Shown here piece after piece: positions 1 through 6,993 of a DNA stretch of 64,000 nucleotides (positions are counted from its first letter, which is position 1; the number at the start of each line of letters is the position of its first letter). Made by a program: the position numbers and the translations under genes. The stretch covers positions 62,001-126,000 of the forward strand of contig NZ_JAUUUU010000007.1 in NCBI RefSeq assembly GCF_030676955.1, given 5' to 3'. The stretch is from Porticoccus litoralis. Its GTDB lineage: Bacteria; Pseudomonadota; Gammaproteobacteria; Pseudomonadales; Porticoccaceae. The notes under the pieces are model-generated. The model saw nothing but the letters and a program-made list of their open reading frames with translations, had not been told where the DNA came from and made no database searches.

Positions 1-604
1 AAACCGTTTTAACGTAGAGTCAAAAAGCCTGTATATCGCCGCTGGCACCATTATGTGGGTGGCGATGTTGAAGTCCGGGGTACATGCCACATTGGCCGGC
101 GTGTTAATGGCCATCTTTATCCCGCTGAGGACACCTGCCGGTGTGTCGCCTCTGAAAATTATGGAGCACGACCTGCATGCACTGGTGGCCTTTTTTGTTC
201 TGCCGGTGTTTGCATTTGCCAATGCCGGTCTCAACCTTAGTGGCGTCGGCATGGAGCAGTTGCTACACCCGGTTCCTCTGGGGATCGCCCTGGGCCTCTT
301 CGTCGGCAAGCAGATAGGTGTGTTTGGCTTCTGTTGGCTGGCGGTGAAACTGGGTATTACCGCATTGCCTGAAAAAGTCAGCTGGTCAGCGTTGTATGGC
401 ACTGCCGCATTGTGTGGCATCGGCTTTACCATGAGCCTGTTTATCGGCTCCCTGGCATTTGAGCCTTCGGCTGTGAACAGGCTGTTTGACGAGCGCCTGG
501 GGATTATTGTCGGCTCCCTGCTTTCCGGTGTGGTGGGCTACCTGGTGCTGCGTCGGTCGCTGCGGGCTTCCAATCCAGACGAATTAGAAGCCAACGCCTC
601 TTAA
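1..604 (+). CDS. nhaA: Na+/H+ antiporter NhaA, C-terminal part
   Basis: This inner-membrane antiporter exchanges external protons for internal sodium (or lithium) in pH and salt homeostasis. The reading frame is already open at the first bases of the window, so the gene starts upstream and only about 200 C-terminal residues are visible. The visible part carries the typical LKSGVHATLAG segment, the FALANAG-like FAFANAG segment, a GKQIGV helix and a GIGFTMSLFI helix, all conserved in NhaA. The ATG at 53 is internal and should not be taken as the start. The stop is at 602-604, and the next gene (rlmJ) converges on it. The transporter core residues of the N-terminal half lie outside the window. 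Confidence 0.93.
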   Translation, partial: NRFNVESKSLYIAAGTIMWVAMLKSGVHATLAGVLMAIFIPLRTPAGVSPLKIMEHDLHALVAFFVLPVFAFANAGLNLSGVGMEQLLHPVPLGIALGLFVGKQIGVFGFCWLAVKLGITALPEKVSWSALYGTAALCGIGFTMSLFIGSLAFEPSAVNRLFDERLGIIVGSLLSGVVGYLVLRRSLRASNPDELEANAS

Positions 605-625
605 TTTCGTTGTTCTAAATACGGA

Positions 626-1459
626 TTATTCCGCCACCAGCTGCTCACAGCGATAAAAGCCGCCCGGTTCGCCCAGGGTGTTGAGCAGCTCCGGCAGCAG
701 TTGCTGCATCCAGGGGAACAGGGTCCAGGGCGGGTTGATCACAATCATGCCCGACCCGGTCATGCCCCGCTCGGGGCTATCTGCCCGAACTGCCAGTTCG
801 AATAACTGGATGGAGCGAATGCCACTGTTACTTAGTTGCCCCTCAAGAGTCTCGATCCGCGACCGTTCCACCACCGGGTACCACAAGGCGTACACACCGT
901 TGGCAAATTTTCGGTGGGCCTTGCCGAGAAACTCCACCACCTTCTGGTAATCACTTTTGATTTCGTAGGGCGGGTCCATCAGTACCAGCCCCCGTTTAGC
1001 GGTGGGTGGAAGGTGGGCCAGCAGACCGTTAAAGCCATCGCCGGAATCGCAACGAACATGTCGATCAGCTGCCATCAGTTGTTGTAGGGCTGCAAAATCC
1101 GCCGGGTGGGCTTCATAAAGCCAGGCGCGGTCTTTTTCCCGCAGGTATTGTTGTGCCAGCCAGGGTGAGCCGGGATAGCAGTTAAGGCTGTTGCCACCGT
1201 TGGCCCGGCTAACCAGTGACAGATACTTCTGAAGCTGCGGAAAGTTCTCTGCAGAGAGCCGCGCAATACCATCCTGATATTCTGCCGTCTTACCAGCCTG
1301 CGGAGTATCGAGACGATACATGCCCGCACCGGCATGGGTGTCGATGTACTCGAAGGGTTTACCCTTGAGGGTCATGTATTCCAGCAATTCCACCAGTACA
1401 ATGTGCTTCAGCACATCAGCGAAATTGCCCGCATGAAAACCGTGGCGATAACTCAACAT
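626..1459 (-). CDS. rlmJ: 23S rRNA (adenine2030-N6)-methyltransferase RlmJ
   Basis: This SAM-dependent enzyme methylates N6 of A2030 in 23S rRNA. The 277-residue product starts with the family signature MLSYRHGFHAGNFADVLKH. The start at 1459 is chosen because this signature begins there; an ATG at 1474 would add five residues that the family lacks. The SAM-binding region is around residues 38-46 (YIDTHAGAG), and the catalytic DPPY motif is at about 162-165, followed by a YALWYP strand. The length matches the E. coli protein (about 280). It is transcribed alone, convergent with nhaA. Confidence 0.95.
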   Translation of the reverse strand: MLSYRHGFHAGNFADVLKHIVLVELLEYMTLKGKPFEYIDTHAGAGMYRLDTPQAGKTAEYQDGIARLSAENFPQLQKYLSLVSRANGGNSLNCYPGSPWLAQQYLREKDRAWLYEAHPADFAALQQLMAADRHVRCDSGDGFNGLLAHLPPTAKRGLVLMDPPYEIKSDYQKVVEFLGKAHRKFANGVYALWYPVVERSRIETLEGQLSNSGIRSIQLFELAVRADSPERGMTGSGMIVINPPWTLFPWMQQLLPELLNTLGEPGGFYRCEQLVAE

Positions 1460-1749
1460 GGATGTCACCCACACAACATCGTTTGGCGCAAAAGGCCGAG
1501 GGATACTATCGGTTAAGGAGAAGCCCCTTTCCCGGGTTCAGGCTGCGGCAAAAAAAAGCAGCACTCCAGGGCAGTCGGGGGTATCAGGGTCCGAAAGGAC
1601 GACGGATTATCGGCTTCACTGTGAGCGCGGAAATCATAAAAGGAATTTGTGTGGCTGTCGCTTAAAAAAACAGCTAACACGCAGGCAAGCCGGGCGCAGT
1701 TCGAAGGGCTGGGGCCCGTAACAGTCACGGCTCAATAATTAGAGTCTTG
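1460..1749. other. Intergenic stretch between rlmJ and the VOC gene
   Basis: These 290 bases hold no convincing gene. Several short frames exist on both strands, but they have no ribosome-binding site or recognisable protein similarity. The stretch should contain the rlmJ promoter near its left end and the 3' untranslated part of the VOC gene near its right end. I looked for an integron attC site closing a third cassette after the VOC gene and found none. Confidence 0.5.
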
Positions 1750-2166
1750 CTATTCGCTTTCATCGTTTGGGCCGACCCAGAACAGCGGGTTATAGGCCAC
1801 TTCCCATAGATGGCCATCAAGATCCTTGAAGTAACCACTGTAGCCGCCCCAAAATACCTTCTGAGGCTTTTTTACCAGTGTTGCTCCGGCAGCCACGGCC
1901 TGTGCCACTACCTCATCAACTTCATTTTCTGATGCCACGTTATGGGCCAGTGAAAAGCCTTCGAACCCATTACCTTTTGCTGCGACCTGGGCATCCTCTG
2001 CCAATGCTTTGCGATCATATAAACCAAGCCAGGTGCCATTCAGCGTAAAAAAGGCTACTTCGGGTGGAGAATCCATTCTAGGGAAGCCCAGTCCTTTCTC
2101 ATAAAAAGTTATCGCTGCGTCCAGATCGCGAACCCCGAGAGTGATCATGCTGATTCTTGGCTTCAT
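1750..2166 (-). CDS. VOC (glyoxalase/bleomycin-resistance fold) family protein
   Basis: This 138-residue protein of the vicinal oxygen chelate superfamily starts MKPRISMITLGVRDLDAAITFYEKGLGF, the usual first beta-alpha-beta unit. It ends with GYFKDLDGHLWEVAYNP, the usual metal-binding C-terminal unit (Glu of WEVAYNP). Substrate cannot be deduced; relatives are often annotated as glyoxalases or extradiol dioxygenase-like proteins. Its start codon lies 22 bp from the last att core site of the integron cassette pair at 2195-3298, so it is the first chromosomal-type gene downstream of that insertion. It could also be a third cassette that has lost its own attC, but no such site is visible. Confidence 0.85.
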   Translation of the reverse strand: MKPRISMITLGVRDLDAAITFYEKGLGFPRMDSPPEVAFFTLNGTWLGLYDRKALAEDAQVAAKGNGFEGFSLAHNVASENEVDEVVAQAVAAGATLVKKPQKVFWGGYSGYFKDLDGHLWEVAYNPLFWVGPNDESE

Positions 2167-2188
2167 GGTTCAAACGGCCCCTTTTTAC

Positions 2189-2248
2189 GCATAACGCCGC
2201 CGGGAGTCGCGTAATTTTTCTGCGTCCTACGGGCTGGCTTTGTTAGGC
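2189..2248 (-). other. Integron attC site closing cassette A2
   Basis: On the minus strand this site begins with the core GCCTAAC (2248-2242) and ends with GTTATGC (2195-2189), about 60 bp in all. The stop codon of the lipoprotein gene lies inside it, as is common in integron cassettes. The outer core GCCTAAC is the exact reverse complement of the GTTAGGC at the 5' border of the same cassette, which is what a circularised cassette would require. Confidence 0.78.
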
Positions 2249-2844
2249 AGCCCTCTAGTAAATATTTCATCTTTTTGCAGATCTCTCATTAACAATGAAA
2301 CGAAATATTCAACCGCATTTTTGCTGCCGCTCTGAGGGTCGATAAAGAGTGAAGATGTTTCTGTGTATTCATCTTCGTATAAGTATTTTTTTATGATCTC
2401 GTTTTTATGTCGGAGCGATACAGAAAAGTGGACCTTTTTATCACTGACAGTTGGCACTAAGAAAAGAGTTGCGGCACCAAGCATTACCTTGGAAAACTCA
2501 GCACCATCAGACCCCTTAAATGTGTCGTAAAATTTTATGTCGAAGGTATATTCAGAATAAGCATTATTTATATCTACGCGTTCAAATAATCCTGTATTTC
2601 TTAGCGCAGATATAAGGAAAAAGTCATTGTTATCTCTATAGGAATAGCAACCATGCTGGTTGCATCCGGAATCAGATGCCACATAGCCATCGTTTAGAGT
2701 AAAGGATACAGACGGATACTGGGGGTTTTGATAGCGATCATATTGTGCAAGTTCAAAGCTTTGCTTTGATGCGCAACCGACCATTACGAAAAATAAGCAT
2801 ATTGTGAATATTGAACGAACCATAATTTTCCTTTTGTTGCCTAA
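2195..2844 (-). mobile_element. Integron gene cassette A2 (lipoprotein gene)
   Basis: The unit of about 650 bp runs from TTAGGC at 2844 (recombination point inside the GTTAGGC core of the preceding attC) to the G of GTTATGC at 2195. It holds a single AT-rich gene on the minus strand that almost fills it, with about 20 bases before the start codon and the stop inside the attC. No promoter is evident inside the unit. No integrase gene is present in the window. Confidence 0.75.
2227..2823 (-). CDS. Hypothetical lipoprotein in an integron cassette
   Basis: This 198-residue protein is of unknown function. It begins with a lipoprotein signal peptide, MVRSIFTICLFFVMVGCAS, with the lipobox cysteine at residue 17, so it should be lipid-anchored in the envelope. 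The mature part is polar and contains a C-x4-C pair (SGCNQHGCY, about residues 53-58) and a short hydrophobic stretch around MLGAATLFLVPTV. The last eight or so residues are encoded by the attC site. Base composition is clearly more AT-rich than the flanking genes, in keeping with acquisition as a cassette. I do not recognise the family. Confidence 0.75.
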   Translation of the reverse strand: MVRSIFTICLFFVMVGCASKQSFELAQYDRYQNPQYPSVSFTLNDGYVASDSGCNQHGCYSYRDNNDFFLISALRNTGLFERVDINNAYSEYTFDIKFYDTFKGSDGAEFSKVMLGAATLFLVPTVSDKKVHFSVSLRHKNEIIKKYLYEDEYTETSSLFIDPQSGSKNAVEYFVSLLMRDLQKDEIFTRGLPNKASP

Positions 2845-2905
2845 CGCCTAAGTGTGAGGCGAAGGTGCGACAGCACCGGAGTCCTGCACCACTTGCTTGT
2901 TAAAT
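2839..2905 (-). other. Integron attC site closing cassette A1
   Basis: On the minus strand this site reads from the core ATTTAAC (2905-2899) to the core GTTAGGC (2845-2839), 67 bp. The inner arms CAAGTG and CACTT are complementary. The outer core is the exact reverse complement of GTTAAAT, the sequence at the 5' border of the cassette (3299-3293). The last 19 or so codons of the membrane protein gene lie inside the site. Confidence 0.82.
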
Positions 2906-3298
2906 TTTTTACTTGCCCAATAGACAATAATAGGGATTAAAACAAACTCTAAATATAGAGATGGCGTGTACCACCAAGGCCACGGGTTTCCATAAAAGTA
3001 CCTGTCTTGCGTGAGCCAAATTACAAAAATCAAAATAAACGAAATAGTTGATAGAAGCCTATTCTCTTTGGCAATTTTATAAGACGTAGTGAGTCCAGCG
3101 GTCAGCAGAATGAATGTAATGAATAGATCAGTTGTGCACATTACTATTTCGCTGAATACGTAGTCTGTATAGGATTCAAGAACATAAATAACTAAGTATG
3201 TCGCTAGATCAATACAAATATAGAAAGTTAGAAAAAGAACTAATGCGATAAAAGTTAGTTTCTTGGCAATCGTAAGATTTTTATTCATAGAAATTTAA
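2845..3298 (-). mobile_element. Integron gene cassette A1 (membrane protein gene)
   Basis: A 454-bp unit bounded by GTTAAAT at 3299-3293 and the GTTAGGC core at 2845-2839. It carries one AT-rich gene on the minus strand whose start codon is only 10 bases from the border, so transcription must come from upstream of 3300. The borders are supported by the match between the 5' border and the outer core of its own attC. Confidence 0.8.
2848..3288 (-). CDS. Hypothetical membrane protein in an integron cassette
   Basis: This 146-residue protein has about four predicted membrane helices: residues 12-34 (FIALVLFLTFYICIDLATYL), about 43-65, about 78-93 (ISFILIFVIWLT) and about 107-126 (YLEFVLIPIIVYWAS). 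The C-terminal tail is polar and is encoded by the attC site, which is typical of cassette genes read into their recombination site. The codon use is AT-rich compared with neighbours. No family is recognised and no function is proposed beyond an integral inner-membrane location. Confidence 0.75.
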   Translation of the reverse strand: MNKNLTIAKKLTFIALVLFLTFYICIDLATYLVIYVLESYTDYVFSEIVMCTTDLFITFILLTAGLTTSYKIAKENRLLSTISFILIFVIWLTQDRYFYGNPWPWWYTPSLYLEFVLIPIIVYWASKKFNKQVVQDSGAVAPSPHT

Positions 3299-3299
3299 C

Positions 3300-3618
3300 A
3301 GTAAATTCAAAAGCCTATGGCTTTATAACAGGTTGGCCTTATAACACGGGAACGCTCAACTCTGTGGTTCGGCTGAAAGCCTTTAACCACGCGGTGTGTA
3401 AGGGATTTTGATGGGAATACTATTGGAGACAAAACAAGCCACTCCCTGTGTTGAAAGGCAAATCCTTTGGCCCATTGAATATAACGCACCCTTGATAAAA
3501 TTCAATGGCTTGGCCTGAGTTCTACGATGTTATAAAGCCTGTGGCTTCTGAAAAAGGGTAACGGCAATCAGATGAATTGTTCACAAATGGTTATAAACAT
3601 TTGTGAGGTTAGTGTCGC
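3300..3618. other. Gene-free stretch upstream of cassette A1
   Basis: About 320 bases with no convincing gene. It contains two copies of a short hairpin-forming motif, AAAGCCTATGGCTTT at 3310-3324 and AAAGCCTGTGGCTTC at 3534-3548, about 224 bp apart, near both ends of the stretch. Next to the 3' end of the hydrolase gene lies a further inverted repeat. A promoter for the cassettes is expected here, but I cannot point to one with confidence. A 60-codon minus-strand frame at 3307-3489 has no supporting evidence. Confidence 0.45.
3581..3606. terminator. Inverted repeat downstream of the hydrolase gene
   Basis: TCACAAATG and CATTTGTGA form a 9-bp perfect stem around an 8-base loop, 12 bases past the stop of the minus-strand hydrolase. 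There is no clear T-run, so intrinsic termination is uncertain; it could instead stabilise the 3' end. Confidence 0.4.
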
Positions 3619-4395
3619 CTAGTCGCGATTACCCGCCAGAAATTGGGTGACGATGCGGTTGAAGGTGTCGGGTTTTTCCGCATGCAGCCAGTGGCCGGCA
3701 TTGTTGATGATTTTCAGTTGGGCGTTGGGGAAAAGTCGCATGACTGTTTCCCGGTGCTTGTCCTGTATATAGGCGGAATCGGCACCCTTGATAAACAGGG
3801 TGGGGCCGTTGAAGGGCGTGCCTGTTGGTGCCAGCGTCAGGGTGTCGTAGTAGTTGGCGAGAATACCTTCCAGATACAGCCGCAGATCAAAATGACCGTC
3901 GTCGGCACGCAACAGGTTTTTCAGCAGAAAGGCGCGTACCCAAGAGTCTTCCACATGTTCTGCCAGCAATTCGTTTGCTTGCTGTCGGGAAGTAGGGCGG
4001 GCCTGCGCCAGGGCTTTCAGGCCCTCCAGCACACCGCCGTGGCGATCGGGTGTGTAGTCCACCGGGGCGATGTCGGCCACGATCAGTTTGTCCACCTTCT
4101 CGGGTCGGTTGAGTGCCACCTGCATACCCACCTTGCCACCCATGGAATGGCCCAGCAGGTGGGCTTTGGGAATGCCGAGGTTTTCCATTAATTCGACAAT
4201 ATCATCGGCCATGGAGGGGTAATCCATTTCCATGGCATGGGGGGATTCACCGTGGTTGCGCAGGTCGACGGAGATCACTTGATAGTGGTCGATCAGTGCC
4301 CGGCCCACCAGCCCAAGATTGCTGAGGGAACCGAACATGCCGTGCATCAGTATTACCGGTGCTCCGGCACCCTGTATCTGGTAGTTCAACTTCAC
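3619..4395 (-). CDS. Alpha/beta hydrolase, YbfF-type esterase
   Basis: A 258-residue cytoplasmic alpha/beta-hydrolase, resembling E. coli YbfF throughout. It shows the oxyanion HGMFGS loop near residue 19, the nucleophile elbow GHSMGG with Ser84, and the C-terminal histidine in NAGHWLHAEKP. YbfF-type enzymes hydrolyse short acyl esters and acyl-CoA thioesters in vitro; the physiological substrate is unknown. It lies 49 bp downstream of gabD on the same strand, so the two may be co-transcribed. Confidence 0.85.
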   Translation of the reverse strand: MKLNYQIQGAGAPVILMHGMFGSLSNLGLVGRALIDHYQVISVDLRNHGESPHAMEMDYPSMADDIVELMENLGIPKAHLLGHSMGGKVGMQVALNRPEKVDKLIVADIAPVDYTPDRHGGVLEGLKALAQARPTSRQQANELLAEHVEDSWVRAFLLKNLLRADDGHFDLRLYLEGILANYYDTLTLAPTGTPFNGPTLFIKGADSAYIQDKHRETVMRLFPNAQLKIINNAGHWLHAEKPDTFNRIVTQFLAGNRD

Positions 4396-4444
4396 GGTAA
4401 AAGCCCCTTGTTGTGCGGCGGATGATTATAACGTTGCGGGGCGG

Positions 4445-5908
4445 TTACGCGTCGATACCGCTGACACAGAGGTATTTGATTTCCAGATAATCGTCGAGGC
4501 CATACTTGGAGCCTTCACGCCCCTGGCCCGAGTGTTTGACGCCGCCAAAGGGCGCCATTTCATTGGAAATAATGCCTTCGTTAATGCCGACAATGCCGTA
4601 CTCGAGCTGTTCCGCTACCCGCCAGATACGGCCGATATCACGGGAGTAGAAGTAAGCGGCCAGGCCGAATTCGGTATCGTTGGCCATCTGGACGGCTTCT
4701 TGATCGCTGTTGAATTTGAACAGCGGGGCCACCGGCCCGAAAATTTCCTCAGTAAATACCCGCATTCTGTTGTTAACGCCGGTCAGGATAGTGGGTTGGA
4801 CAAAACTGCCCCCCAGAGCATCCAGCCCGCCGCCGGTCATTACCTGGGCACCTTTGGCGACGGCATCGTCGATCAGGTTGCAGACTTTTTCCGCGGCTTT
4901 TTTATCCACCAGTGGTCCCAGGGTGACATCGTCCTGATCGCCGGGGCCCACCTGTAGTGCTTTGACGGCGGTGTGAAGTTTCTCGGCAAAGGCATCGTAA
5001 ACCCCGGCCTGCACCAAAATGCGGTTGGCGCAGACGCAGGTCTGACCGGCATTGCGGTATTTGGAGGCCATGGCCCCGGCCACGGCAGCATCCAGGTCAG
5101 CATCATCAAACACAATAAAGGGTGCATTGCCCCCCAGTTCCATGGAGGTGCGTTTAACAGTGCTGGCACAGGCCGCCATCAGCTGTTTGCCCACCTCGGT
5201 GGAACCAGTAAAGGTCACTTTGCGCACCAGCGGGTTGGTGGTCAGTTCATCGCCGATAGCGGCTGTATCACCGGCGGCAATATTAATCAGTCCCGGAGGA
5301 GCGCCTGCCTGTTCTGCCAGTGCGACCAATGCCAGTGCCGAAAGTGGGGTGGCACTGGCGGGTTTGCAGACAACGGCACAGCCCGCGGCAATAGCCGGTG
5401 CCACTTTGCGCGCCAACATGGCACTGGGGAAATTCCACGGGGTGATACAAGCGACCACACCCACGGGTTGTTTGATCACCATCAGCCGTTTGTCGCTGGA
5501 CGGGGCGGGTATCAAATCGCCGTATATGCGTTTGGCCTCTTCTGCAAACCACTCCAGAAAATTGGCGCCGTAGGTAATTTCATTGCGAGCTTCCGCCAGG
5601 GGTTTGCCCTGTTCGGCGGTGAGAATTCTGGCGAGGTCTTCGCGGTTTTCCAGCAGCAGGTTGTACCAGTCGCGTAGAAAGGCGGCGCGTTCCTTGGCAG
5701 TGGTTTTTGCCCATTGCTGTTGGGCGCGATGTGCGGCGTCCACCATTTGTGCGGCTTCGGTTGCACCGCAGTAAGCCACTTCACTGATTAGTGTGCCATC
5801 AGCGGGGTTGTGGACGGGGAATGTTTCGCCACTTTTGGCGAATACCCATTGCCCGTCAATATGGGCCAGGTTTCTCAGTAAGTCGGGATTATTCAGTGTT
5901 AGGGTCAT
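4445..5908 (-). CDS. gabD: NAD(P)-dependent succinate-semialdehyde dehydrogenase
   Basis: A 487-residue aldehyde dehydrogenase that oxidises succinate semialdehyde to succinate, the last step of GABA breakdown. The TPWNFP cofactor-binding loop is at 157-161, the general base is Glu257 in MELGG and the nucleophile is Cys291 in GQTCVCANR. The paired Cys291/Cys293 (CVC) is characteristic of GabD, where it acts as a redox switch. The C-terminal APFGGVKHSGQGREGSKYGLDDYLE region is typical of the family. No GABA transaminase is nearby, so other semialdehyde sources are possible. It starts at an ATG at 5908. Confidence 0.93.
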   Translation of the reverse strand: MTLTLNNPDLLRNLAHIDGQWVFAKSGETFPVHNPADGTLISEVAYCGATEAAQMVDAAHRAQQQWAKTTAKERAAFLRDWYNLLLENREDLARILTAEQGKPLAEARNEITYGANFLEWFAEEAKRIYGDLIPAPSSDKRLMVIKQPVGVVACITPWNFPSAMLARKVAPAIAAGCAVVCKPASATPLSALALVALAEQAGAPPGLINIAAGDTAAIGDELTTNPLVRKVTFTGSTEVGKQLMAACASTVKRTSMELGGNAPFIVFDDADLDAAVAGAMASKYRNAGQTCVCANRILVQAGVYDAFAEKLHTAVKALQVGPGDQDDVTLGPLVDKKAAEKVCNLIDDAVAKGAQVMTGGGLDALGGSFVQPTILTGVNNRMRVFTEEIFGPVAPLFKFNSDQEAVQMANDTEFGLAAYFYSRDIGRIWRVAEQLEYGIVGINEGIISNEMAPFGGVKHSGQGREGSKYGLDDYLEIKYLCVSGIDA

Positions 5909-6180
5909 AGGGTAAGCCTAGTAGAGCCTGCAGGCAGAGGACAAGTCGCTGAAAGTGTAATGCGGATAGTGAGCAAGGGGTATAGGGGAGCGGGAAACCG
6001 CCAGCCCTTTTCCCAGCACAAGAATAGCCTGGTGCAATTGGCCGAGGTGATCCGTTTTCTGATTCGGTAGGTATAAAAAGGGGCTAAATACGTTGTTGGC
6101 AAGATCGATATTAAGAATTGAACGAGGCAAGAAAAATAACTGGTTTCTCAATAAATCGTTCTGGAGGCCGTTGTGGGCTT

Positions 6181-6501
6181 TTACTTGCTTGGGAGCTCGG
6201 TGCTAAGGCTCATGATGTGGTCGCTGATTTCTGCGCGTTGTTCCTCGGAAAGATTTTGCCAGGCGCGGGCGAGATCATGATCGAAAGGTTGGCTGATGGT
6301 TTTATCTCCACCAAGCCACAACCATTCTGCACAGACGCCCAGGGCCCTGGCAATTGCAAAAATAGCGGATGTAGAGCGAGATTGCCCGCTTTCCAGCTTT
6401 GAGATCATCTGCTGGGTCAAGCGGGTTTCGGTGGCTAGTTGGGCCTGAGAGAGGCCCGATTGCTGCCGGGTGGTTCTGATGCGATACGCCATGTCATTCA
6501 T
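6181..6501 (-). CDS. XRE/CI-type helix-turn-helix repressor
   Basis: A DNA-binding regulator of about 106 residues. The HTH covers about residues 12-45 (TRQQSGLSQAQLATETRLTQQMISKLESGQ), with the SQAQLA and MISKLESG elements of the Cro/CI family. The C-terminal part is helical and likely mediates dimerisation. The frame is open to an ATG at 6546, but that codon lies in the second operator, so I prefer 6501 (or 6492, which starts MAYRIR). It faces a small Cro/YdaS-like gene across 102 bp holding two operator palindromes, an arrangement like a phage lysis-lysogeny switch, though no phage genes accompany it. Confidence 0.82.
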   Translation of the reverse strand: MNDMAYRIRTTRQQSGLSQAQLATETRLTQQMISKLESGQSRSTSAIFAIARALGVCAEWLWLGGDKTISQPFDHDLARAWQNLSEEQRAEISDHIMSLSTELPSK

Positions 6502-6512
6502 GGCGAGCAATA

Positions 6513-6530
6513 TTACAACATATGTTGTAA
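6513..6530. promoter_or_regulatory. Operator 1 of the XRE/YdaS switch
   Basis: TTACAACATATGTTGTAA is a perfect 18-bp palindrome, 12 bases from the preferred start of the XRE repressor. Its half-site ACAAC recurs in the second site 26 bp away. It is most simply an autoregulatory operator of the divergent repressor pair. Confidence 0.7.
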
Positions 6531-6538
6531 ATGTGTAG

Positions 6539-6552
6539 ACAACCATAGTTGT
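6539..6552. promoter_or_regulatory. Operator 2 of the XRE/YdaS switch
   Basis: ACAACCATAGTTGT repeats the ACAAC/GTTGT half-sites of operator 1 with a 4-bp centre. The centre-to-centre distance between the two sites is about 24 bp, so a dimer pair could bind with slightly more than two helical turns between them. Confidence 0.62.
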
Positions 6553-6603
6553 AGTGCGACTTGGTTCGCGTTATTGTTTTCCTAAGATCAGGGAGTGAAA
6601 TGG

Positions 6604-6843
6604 ATGACCCCAATAGAAGCCTTGCAATCAGTTGTAGAAGCATTGGGTGGGCAAACAGCTTTGGCCAGAGCCCTGTCACAACAAACCGGACGAAGTGTTC
6701 GTCAACAACATATTTGGAACTGGTTGAATCGAGATGGCGGTATACCACCTGCCTATGCGCCGCTTATTGTTAAACTGTGCGAGAAGCGGGGGTTGCACAT
6801 AACCTGTGCCTTACTCTGTCCGGCCTTTTACCCAGATGCCTGA
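6604..6843 (+). CDS. Cro/YdaS-like small DNA-binding protein
   Basis: A 79-residue protein resembling the YdaS/Cro-like family: MTPIEALQSVVEALGGQTAL is followed by an HTH with QQHIWNWLNR as recognition region. The ATG at 6604 is preferred over the in-frame GTG at 6595 because GGGAG at 6591-6595 sits 8 bases upstream of it and because the family starts with MTPIE-like residues. In lambdoid phages YdaS-type proteins play the Cro role opposite a CI-like repressor, which matches the divergent XRE gene here. The C-terminal CALLCPAF contains two cysteines of unknown importance. Confidence 0.78.
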   Translation: MTPIEALQSVVEALGGQTALARALSQQTGRSVRQQHIWNWLNRDGGIPPAYAPLIVKLCEKRGLHITCALLCPAFYPDA

Positions 6844-6993
6844 TACTGCTCAGCGGAGGCTTTAAATCAGGGTAAAGTCTTTATGCTTGTGCAGATGCTC
6901 CACCATACGGGGGGCATGATTAATCGGCGCGAGAAGACTTTGTTCTCCCGTTTTAACACTATGTTGAAATAATAAAGTTGAGAAGATAGCCGA

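Noticed and set aside
1750..2166. VOC gene as a third integron cassette
   Set aside because: It lies directly after an att core, but no attC-like site follows its stop and no GTTATGC/GCATAAC counterpart was found downstream.
3307..3489. 60-codon minus-strand frame before cassette A1
   Set aside because: Starts at a GTG without ribosome site, no similarity recognised, and the region is rich in short hairpins.
5909..6180. Minus-strand small proteins upstream of gabD
   Set aside because: Frames have no ribosome site and no homology; the region looks like promoter and leader DNA.
6181..6843. Prophage
   Set aside because: Only the two small regulators are phage-like; neighbouring genes are metabolic and there is no integrase or structural gene.
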